This document shows, in pieces, positions 16,872-24,182 of a DNA stretch of 64,000 bases; positions within the stretch are counted from its first letter, which is position 1, and every line of letters starts with the position of its first letter. Made by a program: the position numbers and the translations under genes. The DNA is taken from NCBI GenBank assembly GCA_035934015.1, contig DASYYH010000020.1:124001-188000 (forward strand), given 5' to 3'. The DNA comes from Candidatus Acidiferrales bacterium. GTDB taxonomy: Bacteria; Acidobacteriota; Terriglobia; Acidiferrales; UBA7541. The notes beneath the pieces are model-generated. The model searched no databases. It was not told the DNA's origin and saw nothing but the letters and a program-made list of their open reading frames with translations.

Positions 16872-17252
16872 ATGGCAAGAGTGAAACGCGGGACCAAGCG
16901 CCGTGCGCGGCGCAAGAAGATTTTGAAACATACCAAAGGGTTTTTCCTGACCAAGAGCAAGCTCTATCGCTCGGCGCGGGAGGCGATGAACCGCTCACTG
17001 CGCTATTCCTATCGCGACCGCCGCGCGCGCAAACGCGACTACCGCACGCTATGGATTCAGCGCATCGGCGCGGCCGCGCGCAACAATGGCATTTCGTACA
17101 GCCAATTCATGCACGGGCTGAAGAGCGCGGGCGTCGAACTCGACCGCAAGATTCTGGCGGATCTGGCCGTGAACGATGCCGCGGGGTTTACGGCGCTGGT
17201 CGCGCAGGCGAAAGAGCATCTCGCCGCACGGCCAGCTCCCGCTTCGGCTTAA
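16872..17252 (+). CDS. rplT: 50S ribosomal protein L20
   Basis: A 126-residue L20, an early assembly protein of the 50S subunit. The N-terminal basic extension ([20 protein letters not shown]) and the globular part with the [20 protein letters not shown] segment are characteristic. AAGGAG sits 9 nt before the ATG. L20 often represses its own operon by binding a leader that mimics its rRNA site, and the unusual structured region directly upstream fits this. Confidence 0.96.
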   Translation: MARVKRGTKRRARRKKILKHTKGFFLTKSKLYRSAREAMNRSLRYSYRDRRARKRDYRTLWIQRIGAAARNNGISYSQFMHGLKSAGVELDRKILADLAVNDAAGFTALVAQAKEHLAARPAPASA

Positions 17253-17300
17253 ATCGCAATCTGATTTTGCTTGAGGCGCAAAGCGAACGCCTTTCCCAAT

Positions 17301-18386
17301 ATGTCTAACGCTCTCGAAAAGACGAATGGCGCATTCGACGCGCTCGGGGTGTCCTCCGAAGCCGCTGTCTCCGCGCTTTTCGACGCATTGTTGCGCAGCG
17401 CCGAAGAGGAAATGGCTAGCGCGAAAACCGGCGAGGAATTGGAATCTTTTCGCGTGCGCTGGCTGGGGAGAAATAACAGCGTCAAGTCGCGTGTGCAGGA
17501 GAATTGGCTGAAGCGCGCGTCTCCGGACACGAAGAAATGGGTCGGAGCGAGCTTCAATGCGTGCTTCCGCAAATTGGAACAGGATTTTGCCGCGCAAAAA
17601 GCCAAGCCCGCAGCGACGGGAACATCCGGCCGCATGGATCTTTCGCTTCCCGGCGTCGTGCGGCCGATCGGCACGCGCCATCTGATTCGCCAGACCTACG
17701 ACGAGATCGAACGGATTTTTCTTTCGCTAGGGTACACCGTTGTCGAAGGGCCGGAAATCGAGACTCCCTATTACAACTTCGAGGCACTGAACATTCCCGA
17801 GCATCATCCCGCGCGCGACAATATGGACACGTTTTATCTCGGGAGCGCGCCGGGCTATCTGCTGCGTACGCACACTTCGCCGATGCAAATCCGCACGATG
17901 GAAAAACAAAAGCCGCCTGTACGCATCGTCGTGCCCGGGAAAGTCTACCGACGCGACAATCCCGATGCGACGCACTCCTTCATGTTCCACCAGCTCGAAG
18001 GGCTCGCCGTCGATGAAGACATTACGTTTTGCGATTTCAAAGGCACGATCGAATATTTCGTGCGCGAGTTTTTCGGCGCTTCGACGAAGACGCGCTTCCG
18101 GCCGAGTTACTTTCCGTTCACCGAACCTTCGGCGGAGTTCGACGCGTCGTGCATCTTCTGCGGCGGCAAGGGATGTCGGACGTGCAAGCAGTCGGGCTGG
18201 ATCGAACTGTTCGGTGCAGGAATGGTGAACCCGGCTGTGTACGGTTTCGTGGGCTACGACGCAAAAAAATTGAACGGCTTCGCCTTTGGAATCGGCGTGG
18301 ACCGCCTGGCAATGCTGAAGTACGGCCTGGGCGACATTCAAGTTCTTTTTCAGAATGACGCGCGCTTCCTGCGCCAGTTTCCATAG
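17301..18386 (+). CDS. pheS: Phenylalanyl-tRNA synthetase alpha subunit
   Basis: Catalytic alpha chain of the alpha2-beta2 PheRS. About 361 residues: an N-terminal coiled-coil arm (1-100), then the class II core with GPEIETPYYNFEALN, HTSPMQIRTM, motif 2 in GKVYRRDNPDATHSFMFHQ, and motif 3 in GFAFGIGVDRLAMLKYG. A CIFC...CRTC cysteine cluster near residue 290 may bind zinc, as in some bacterial PheS. The ATG at 17301 is used; an in-frame TTG at 17271 would add ten residues. Its usual partner pheT follows after a VOC gene. Confidence 0.95.
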   Translation: MSNALEKTNGAFDALGVSSEAAVSALFDALLRSAEEEMASAKTGEELESFRVRWLGRNNSVKSRVQENWLKRASPDTKKWVGASFNACFRKLEQDFAAQKAKPAATGTSGRMDLSLPGVVRPIGTRHLIRQTYDEIERIFLSLGYTVVEGPEIETPYYNFEALNIPEHHPARDNMDTFYLGSAPGYLLRTHTSPMQIRTMEKQKPPVRIVVPGKVYRRDNPDATHSFMFHQLEGLAVDEDITFCDFKGTIEYFVREFFGASTKTRFRPSYFPFTEPSAEFDASCIFCGGKGCRTCKQSGWIELFGAGMVNPAVYGFVGYDAKKLNGFAFGIGVDRLAMLKYGLGDIQVLFQNDARFLRQFP

Positions 18387-18398
18387 GATGAGGACGCT

Positions 18399-18788
18399 AT
18401 GTGGGGTCGCATGCCATTTTGGATTGCCGATAACTACGCCATTGACATCCATGACCTGGGCGCTGCTTGCCAGTGGTACAAAGAAAAGCTTGGTCTGCGG
18501 AAGGTCCGTGATGGCAAAGACGACTCCGGCCGACCGTTTGCGGACGTTTGTCTGCTTCGATCTCGAGGGATGGCGGGGATTTGTTCGCTCGTCGAACTCG
18601 AGCCCGGCACGGCTACGGAGAAACAACATGTCATCTTCTACGCGAACAACCTGGAAAAAACTCAGCAATGGTTGATCTCCCGTGGAGTAACGACAGAACC
18701 CATTACGGTTGACTCGGGCGGAAATCGTTTCTTTCGGTTTCTCGATTTGGACGGGAATGCCATTGAAGTTTGCGTTGAACCAAAATAG
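18399..18788 (+). CDS. VOC family (glyoxalase/bleomycin-resistance-like) protein
   Basis: A 129-residue protein with two beta-alpha-beta-beta-beta modules of the vicinal-oxygen-chelate fold. The first holds AIDIHDLGAACQWYKEKLGL. The second holds HVIFYANNLEKTQQWLISRG and ends RFLDLDGNAIEVC, with the usual C-terminal metal-ligand Glu. The N-terminal ligand position is Asp-Ile-His-Asp rather than a clear His. It has an AGGATGAGG ribosome site overlapping the pheS stop region. Substrate unknown; its position between pheS and pheT is unusual. Confidence 0.75.
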   Translation: MWGRMPFWIADNYAIDIHDLGAACQWYKEKLGLRKVRDGKDDSGRPFADVCLLRSRGMAGICSLVELEPGTATEKQHVIFYANNLEKTQQWLISRGVTTEPITVDSGGNRFFRFLDLDGNAIEVCVEPK

Positions 18789-18815
18789 CTGTCGCTGACG
18801 ACATCGGAATTAAGG

Positions 18816-20903
18816 ATGAAAGTTCTCTACAACTGGCTGAAAGAGATCGCCGACTTCGTAGCGGCTCCGGCTGAATTGCGCTCGCGTCTTTCGATGGCCG
18901 GTGTCTCCGTCGATTCGATCGAAGAAACTGCGGCCGGCCCTGTGCTCGACGCGGAAATTACGATCAACCGGGCTGATTTGCTCGGCCACGCCGGGATTGC
19001 GCGCGAAGTTGCGGCGTTATACCGGCTACGATTGAAGATCATTCAACCGCATTTCAAGGAAAGCGCGGAGTTCGTGGGGAAAGCGGCGCGCGTGGAAATC
19101 GAATGTCCGGATCTTTGCGGACGCTACACGGCACGCATCGTTCGCGGCGTAAAGATTCAGCCGTCGCCGGACTGGCTGCGCCAGCGCCTGGAAGCGCTCG
19201 GCCAGTCGTCAATCAACAACGTAGTCGACGCCACGAATTACGTCATGCTCGAGCTTGGCCAGCCGCTGCATGCCTTCGATTACGACGAGCTCGCCGAGCA
19301 TCGCATCATCGTGCGGCGCGCGCGGCCCGGCGAGACGATGCGCACGCTCGATGGAATCGACCGCAGGCTCTCGAAGGATATGTGCCTCATTTGCGATGCG
19401 CGCACGCCGGTGGCGATCGGCGGAGTGATGGGCGGAGCGGACAGTGAAATCAGTTTCAGCACGAAGAATCTGCTGATCGAGTCGGCGTGGTTCGATCCGA
19501 TTTCGATTCGCCGCACGTCGAAAGCGCTCGGTCTGCGCACGGAAGCATCGCTGCGCTTTGAACGCGGCGTGGATCCGGAACTGGCAGAGTTCGCGTCGCG
19601 CCGCGCGGCCGAATTGATTCAACAGCTTGCCGGTGGTGAAGTGCTGGCCGGCGTCGTGGACGTGCATCCGCATCGCGAGGAGCAGCGGAAAATTGAACTG
19701 TCGCGGCAGGAACTGCTGCGCGTGATGGGCGCTGACGTTCCAGACCGCGCAATCGAAGAAATACTCGGCGCTCTCGGTTTCCATCCGGCACGCGTAGATT
19801 CCAGTCGCGGGAGTGCCGAATCGCTTGTGGCGCGATGGGAATGCGAATCGCCTTCGTGGCGCAGGGACGTGTCGCAGCAGATTGACCTCATTGAAGAAAT
19901 CGCCCGGCACTACGGCTACGATAAATTCCCTCCGCGATTGCCTCCGGCGAAGCGGCCCGCCGCGCGGCGCCCGAACGCACACGAGGAAGACCAGTTGCGC
20001 GAACGGCTGGTCGCGCTGGGCTACGAGGAAATTCTGGCGATCCCACTTGTTGATCCCGATCGCGATTCGTTGTTTCGCGATGAGGGAACGAATCCTGCCA
20101 CGATTGGCAATCCTCTCTCGGAAGACGCCTCTGTCCTGCGCAGCTCGAGCTTGACGAGCATGGTCTCCACGATCGAGTGGAATTTGAATCGCAGCCAGCG
20201 CAACCTGCGGCTCTTCGAAGTGGGAAAAAGATACGAAGTGCACAACGGGAAGCCCGTGGAAATGCGCGTGGTGACGATGGGCGCGACCGGGCTGGCTCGC
20301 GAGCAATCGATTTACGAGGCGGCGCGCGAATTTTCCTTCGCTGACTTCAAAGGGGATGTCGATCAATTGCTTGCTATTGCGGGCGGCGCACACTGGAAAA
20401 CCGGCGGTCCGTCTTGGCTGGTGAATGGCTGTGCAAGCGAACTTTTGCTGACGCGAAACGGCAATGAGCGAGTCGGTACAGCAGGAGAGCTTTCGCACGA
20501 CCTCGCGCACCGTTTCAAAATTCGCCAGGATGTTTTCCTCGCAGAGTTGCGCCTTGAACCGCTCGTAGCGGCCGTGGCTTCGGTGCATGCAGCGTTGCGC
20601 TACGAGGCTTTGCCTCGTTTCCCCGCGGTTGAACGCGATTTCTCTCTCGTGCTCACCGAAAGCACAAAATTCTCGCAAATCGAAGACGTGATCCGCGCTC
20701 TCGGGATTCCCGAGCTTCGCGGCATCGAAGCCGTTGATTTATTTCGCGGCGGCCAGGTTCCCGCGGGCAAGTATTCGCTCCTTGCGCGCGTGACCCTGCA
20801 AAGCGCGGAAGCGACGTTCACCGAAGTGCAGCTCACGGAAATTTCGTCGAAGATCATTGCGGCCCTCGCCGAGAAATTGGGCGCGACGCTTCGCGCCACC
20901 TAA
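18816..20903 (+). CDS. pheT: Phenylalanyl-tRNA synthetase beta subunit, short form
   Basis: Beta chain of PheRS. It begins like other PheT (MKVLYNWLKEIADF, then SMAGVSVDSIEE) but at about residue 43 passes directly into LDAEITINRADLLGHAGIAREVAAL. The EMAPII-like OB-fold tRNA-binding domain that normally lies between these blocks is therefore absent. The B3/B4 editing domain (GGVMGGADSEIS), B5 domain, catalytic-like core (EEIARHYGYDKFP) and C-terminal anticodon-binding domain (FPAVERDFSLVL) are present. The 695 residues compare with about 800 in standard PheT. No frameshift is seen, so this looks like a genuine short form. Confidence 0.93.
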   Translation: MKVLYNWLKEIADFVAAPAELRSRLSMAGVSVDSIEETAAGPVLDAEITINRADLLGHAGIAREVAALYRLRLKIIQPHFKESAEFVGKAARVEIECPDLCGRYTARIVRGVKIQPSPDWLRQRLEALGQSSINNVVDATNYVMLELGQPLHAFDYDELAEHRIIVRRARPGETMRTLDGIDRRLSKDMCLICDARTPVAIGGVMGGADSEISFSTKNLLIESAWFDPISIRRTSKALGLRTEASLRFERGVDPELAEFASRRAAELIQQLAGGEVLAGVVDVHPHREEQRKIELSRQELLRVMGADVPDRAIEEILGALGFHPARVDSSRGSAESLVARWECESPSWRRDVSQQIDLIEEIARHYGYDKFPPRLPPAKRPAARRPNAHEEDQLRERLVALGYEEILAIPLVDPDRDSLFRDEGTNPATIGNPLSEDASVLRSSSLTSMVSTIEWNLNRSQRNLRLFEVGKRYEVHNGKPVEMRVVTMGATGLAREQSIYEAAREFSFADFKGDVDQLLAIAGGAHWKTGGPSWLVNGCASELLLTRNGNERVGTAGELSHDLAHRFKIRQDVFLAELRLEPLVAAVASVHAALRYEALPRFPAVERDFSLVLTESTKFSQIEDVIRALGIPELRGIEAVDLFRGGQVPAGKYSLLARVTLQSAEATFTEVQLTEISSKIIAALAEKLGATLRAT

Positions 20904-20963
20904 TTCAGCGCTGCGGTACTTGCCTTGTTCCATCGATTGCCCCAGAATGGCGCCACCATCCCG

Positions 20964-21383
20964 ATGCGCGCAAAATCGCAAAACCTGATCAAGCCACGCG
21001 ACGCGGCGCAGGTCCTGGGTATCAGCTATCCGACGCTCAAACAATGGATCTATCACGGCAAATTGCGCACGGTGAAGACAGCTGGCGGCCATCATCGCGT
21101 TCCCGAATCGGAGATTGACCGTTATCTTTCACGCGCGCTGCGGCGCACAGACGTCGCCGAGCGCCGCAAGACCTTTCGCCGCATCAGCGGGCGAAATCAG
21201 CTCGTCGGCCGTGTTGTGGACATCAAGACCAGCGGCCTGATGGCGCAGGTGACGCTTTCGATCGGCGAGCAGCACATCACGGCGATCATCACCGCCGATG
21301 CCGTACGGGAAATGCGCCTGCAGAAGGGCGACATGGCCGCGGCGCTGATCAAGTCCACGGAAGTGATGATTCTGCGCGTTTGA
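20964..21383 (+). CDS. Helix-turn-helix and TOBE domain protein
   Basis: A 139-residue protein with an excisionase/MerR-like winged helix at the N-terminus (LIKPRDAAQVLGISYPTLKQWI, then GGHHRVPESEIDRYL) and a C-terminal TOBE/Mop-like domain (RNQLVGRVVDIKTSGLMAQVTL through ADAVREMRLQKGD). TOBE domains typically bind molybdate or tungstate. The combination suggests a small oxyanion-responsive DNA-binding protein, but the ligand is inference. The ATG at 20964 is chosen as closest to the HTH; a start at 20925 is also open. It lies between pheT and zapA, where enterobacteria have ihfA after pheT. Confidence 0.75.
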   Translation: MRAKSQNLIKPRDAAQVLGISYPTLKQWIYHGKLRTVKTAGGHHRVPESEIDRYLSRALRRTDVAERRKTFRRISGRNQLVGRVVDIKTSGLMAQVTLSIGEQHITAIITADAVREMRLQKGDMAAALIKSTEVMILRV

Positions 21384-21474
21384 TTCTTCTCTTTCGCTCC
21401 CACGCAACATTCCCTTGCGCTTGCGTTGCCTGCGGCATTGCCCCAGAATGACTGCACCCGCCGGGAGAAACGAA

Positions 21475-21753
21475 ATGAAAATCGAGATTTTCGATCAGAC
21501 TTACAACATTCAGTCGGAAGACGACGAGAATTACTTGCGCGAGCTGGCGTCGTTCGTTGACGAACGGATGCGCACGATCTCCGAAGCCACGCGGCAGGTG
21601 GACTCGATGCGCGTCGCCGTCCTGGCATCGCTCAATATCGCTGACGAGCTTTTCGCGCTGCGCAAACGCCAGAAAGAAATCGAAGGCCCCCTGCGCAAGC
21701 GCGTCGAAAAATGTGTGACCTTGGTGGAACGGACGCTCGAAAGTTCACATTGA
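21475..21753 (+). CDS. zapA: Cell division protein ZapA
   Basis: A 92-residue ZapA, which cross-links FtsZ protofilaments in the division ring. It shows the N-terminal strand KIEIFDQTYNI, the SEDDENYLRELASFVDERM helix, and the VDSMRVAVLASLNIADELF helix leading into a C-terminal coiled coil. A GGGAGAAA ribosome site precedes the ATG. Its location just upstream of a 6S RNA candidate matches the zapA-ssrS neighbourhood known from proteobacteria. Confidence 0.85.
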   Translation: MKIEIFDQTYNIQSEDDENYLRELASFVDERMRTISEATRQVDSMRVAVLASLNIADELFALRKRQKEIEGPLRKRVEKCVTLVERTLESSH

Positions 21754-21851
21754 GTCAGATTGCTTTCCGGATACCGATTCATGGCATCCTCATTGCGCCG
21801 CGTGAAGGCCAGCGAAAGCATCGCCTCGACCAATCCTGCTACAATGGTTCG

Positions 21852-22040
21852 CGGGGTTGGCCTGCAACGCGCGTGTTGCTGCGATGGCCTGTTTGAACCA
21901 ACACTGAGTCCCGGGGAGCCCTTGTCGTCCTGCCGGTGTGCATGTCCCTCCCGAGCGATCGGGATGGGAAAGCCTGAAGGCAGGCGTTGGGCGCCCACTT
22001 TATCCAGGGGTTCAGCGGCCTAGCTGCCACGACGAAGTGG
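21852..22040 (+). ncRNA. ssrS: 6S RNA candidate
   Basis: 6S RNA binds the housekeeping RNA polymerase holoenzyme by mimicking an open promoter. The 5' half carries GGCC-TGTTT-GAACC (about 21884-21897) and the 3' half carries GGTTC-AGC-GGCC, which pair on either side of an internal loop, with flanking CGTG/CACG. The inner arm has a CCTGCC/GGCAGG pair capped by a TCCCGA-GCGA-TCGGGA hairpin. The 3' block GGGCGCCCACTT ahead of AGGGGTTC resembles conserved 6S sequence. A TACAAT -10-like box lies at 21840-21845. It is directly downstream of zapA. Ends are approximate, and a covariance-model search would settle it. Confidence 0.75.
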
Positions 22041-22207
22041 ACCGCTCCGCTTGCCTCTTGTTCCACATGGAACGTTTTCTGCCAAGCGGTCTGCTGAGAA
22101 CCTGCTTCTTTCCCGGCTTTGCAATTACCTGCTCACTTGACCACGGCGCCCAAAGATTCTAGTGGTCTTTTGTAACGTCCAGCCTCTAACATCTAGCCCC
22201 TAACTTT

Positions 22208-22990
22208 ATGCGCATCCTTTTCGTAGGTGACGTTGTCGGCTCGCCAGGACGGCGGATCGTAAAAGACCGCCTCGCCGACATTGTCGAGCAGCGAGAAATC
22301 GATCTGGCCATCGTCAATTGCGAAAATGCAGCCTCCGGCTTCGGCATCACGCCGCGGCTTGCCGAGGAACTTTTCGCCACGGGAGCCGACGTGCTTTCCG
22401 GCGGAAACCACATCTGGGATCGCAAGGAGATTTTCGATTATTTTCCGCAGCAGCCGCGCCTGCTGCGGCCGGCGAATTTTCCCGAAGGCTTGCCCGGCAG
22501 CGGACTTTACGCTGGCGCGGCCCGCAACGGCACGGGCTACGCCGTCCTGAATCTGCAAGGCCGGACGTTCATGGCGCCTCTCGACTGTCCTTTTCGCACC
22601 GCGGAACGCGAATTAGCGCGCATTCCCAGCGGCGTGAAAGTGATTCTCGTCGACATCCATGCGGAAACTACCTCCGAAAAACAGGCGATGGGCTGGTTTC
22701 TCGACGGCAAAGTCTCTGCCGTCGTGGGAACGCACACTCACGTCGCCACAGCGGACGCGCACGTCTTGCCGAAGGGTACAGCTTTCATCACCGATGTGGG
22801 CATGACCGGCCCGCATGATTCCATCATCGGCATGACCAAAGAGCCCATCATTGAGCGGTTTCTGAACAGCCTGCCCGCGCGCTTCGAGGTGGCTGAAGGC
22901 GACGTGCAGATGCACACCGTGCTGATTGATGTCGACGAAGCCACCGGCCACGCGCGCTCGATTGAGCATCTTGCCTTTCGCGCTGACTAA
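22208..22990 (+). CDS. ymdB: YmdB-family metallophosphoesterase
   Basis: A 260-residue metallophosphoesterase of the TIGR00282/YmdB family, which in Bacillus hydrolyses 2',3'-cyclic AMP and affects biofilm and RNA turnover. Metal-ligand motifs are in order: FVGDVVG near the N-terminus, VNCENAASG, SGGNHIWDRKE, VDIHAETTSEK and VVGTHTHVATAD. The length is typical. It lies downstream of the 6S RNA candidate and just upstream of an exported propeller protein. Confidence 0.9.
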   Translation: MRILFVGDVVGSPGRRIVKDRLADIVEQREIDLAIVNCENAASGFGITPRLAEELFATGADVLSGGNHIWDRKEIFDYFPQQPRLLRPANFPEGLPGSGLYAGAARNGTGYAVLNLQGRTFMAPLDCPFRTAERELARIPSGVKVILVDIHAETTSEKQAMGWFLDGKVSAVVGTHTHVATADAHVLPKGTAFITDVGMTGPHDSIIGMTKEPIIERFLNSLPARFEVAEGDVQMHTVLIDVDEATGHARSIEHLAFRAD

Positions 22991-23076
22991 TTCGTGACTC
23001 TGGCGGATTGTCCGCAAACCTCAGCGGCTCGGCGTGCATCTCATTTGGGCTGAAATGCCAGGCATTCATTAGCGCG

Positions 23077-24108
23077 ATGAAAATCCAGCCCAGCCGAGTC
23101 ACGATCCTTTGCGCTGCCGCGCTCCTCTGCGCAGTTTCTTTTCTGTTCGCGGTTGAAATTTCTCCTGCACAAGGGGAGATGGAGACGGAAATCACGGCAA
23201 AGGCTCGCCTTTTTCCTGACGTCGGGCCGGGCATCAAGGCCATGAAGCACGATGCCGCGGGCCGCTACTATTTCCTTTCCACGATGGACCACACCGTGCG
23301 CATTTACACGGCCGACAACACCTATCTTGGCCAGATCCCGAAAAATGATCAGGGGCCGGCGGGCATCGTGTACGGCGAGGATTTTGCCGTCGACGCTTCT
23401 GGTCGCCTGTACGTTGCCGATCGCGGCGCAAACGCCGTCAAAGTGTATACGCGGGATGGATCGCTCGCCTTTTCCATACCCGTGGCGACGCCGATTTCTG
23501 TCGTCGCTCTTCCTTCGGGCGACATTGCCGTCGCCAGCCTGGGATCCGCACGGCTCGTGACTATTTACGATAAGAATGGCAAGGACCTTCGCGAGTTCGG
23601 CGATTTCTCCGATCTCGCCGATCATGAGTCGCTCAACCGCCTGCTGAATGTCGGCCGCTTGGCGACCGATCCCGCCAACCACATTTATTACGCCTTCACT
23701 TACTTGCCAGAGCCGACGGTGCGGAAGTACGACGCTTTCGGCTACGCCTCCTACGAAATCTCGCTGGCCACGATTGACATGTATCCTTCGGCGCAAGCCA
23801 TGCGCCGCGATATCGCGCGCCTTGATGCGCAGGATACTCCACCGGTTCTTCCGAAAATTATCAATGCCATCGGCGTCGACCCCGCGACGCAAGAGGTTTG
23901 GCTGGCACTGGGCGACGAATTAATGAAGTTCGACAAGGACGGCAACCGTAGCGAAGAGTACCGTACGCTGATGCCCAGCGGCGAAGATCTCAACGCGACG
24001 GCGATCCTCATCGAGCCGCATCGCATCTTGCTTGCCGATGATCCCCACGGCGTCTTCGAATTCGCGCGCCCCGATCTTCGCAAGGCCCCCACGCCAAAAA
24101 CCAACTAA
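23077..24108 (+). CDS. Exported NHL/beta-propeller protein
   Basis: About 343 residues from the ATG at 23077, with a signal peptide (MKIQPS followed by a hydrophobic stretch about residues 8-26). The mature protein is made of NHL-like blades, the clearest being DFAVDASGRLYVADRGANAVKVYTRDG, and later blades beginning ISVVALPSGDIAVAS and NRLLNVGRLATDPANHIYYAF. Such propellers usually act in protein or ligand binding in the periplasm. No catalytic motif is seen. The upstream ATG at 23008 would place the hydrophobic segment internally, so I prefer 23077. Confidence 0.7.
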   Translation: MKIQPSRVTILCAAALLCAVSFLFAVEISPAQGEMETEITAKARLFPDVGPGIKAMKHDAAGRYYFLSTMDHTVRIYTADNTYLGQIPKNDQGPAGIVYGEDFAVDASGRLYVADRGANAVKVYTRDGSLAFSIPVATPISVVALPSGDIAVASLGSARLVTIYDKNGKDLREFGDFSDLADHESLNRLLNVGRLATDPANHIYYAFTYLPEPTVRKYDAFGYASYEISLATIDMYPSAQAMRRDIARLDAQDTPPVLPKIINAIGVDPATQEVWLALGDELMKFDKDGNRSEEYRTLMPSGEDLNATAILIEPHRILLADDPHGVFEFARPDLRKAPTPKTN

Positions 24109-24182
24109 TTCTTCCGCTGTCGCTCCGCTCGAAAAATGGCGCCGGCCAGAGCGCAGCGCGGATGTAAGGGTCGATCCAGAGT

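Noticed and set aside
19209-20678. 489-residue open frame antisense to pheT
   Set aside because: Shadow of pheT; no recognisable features.
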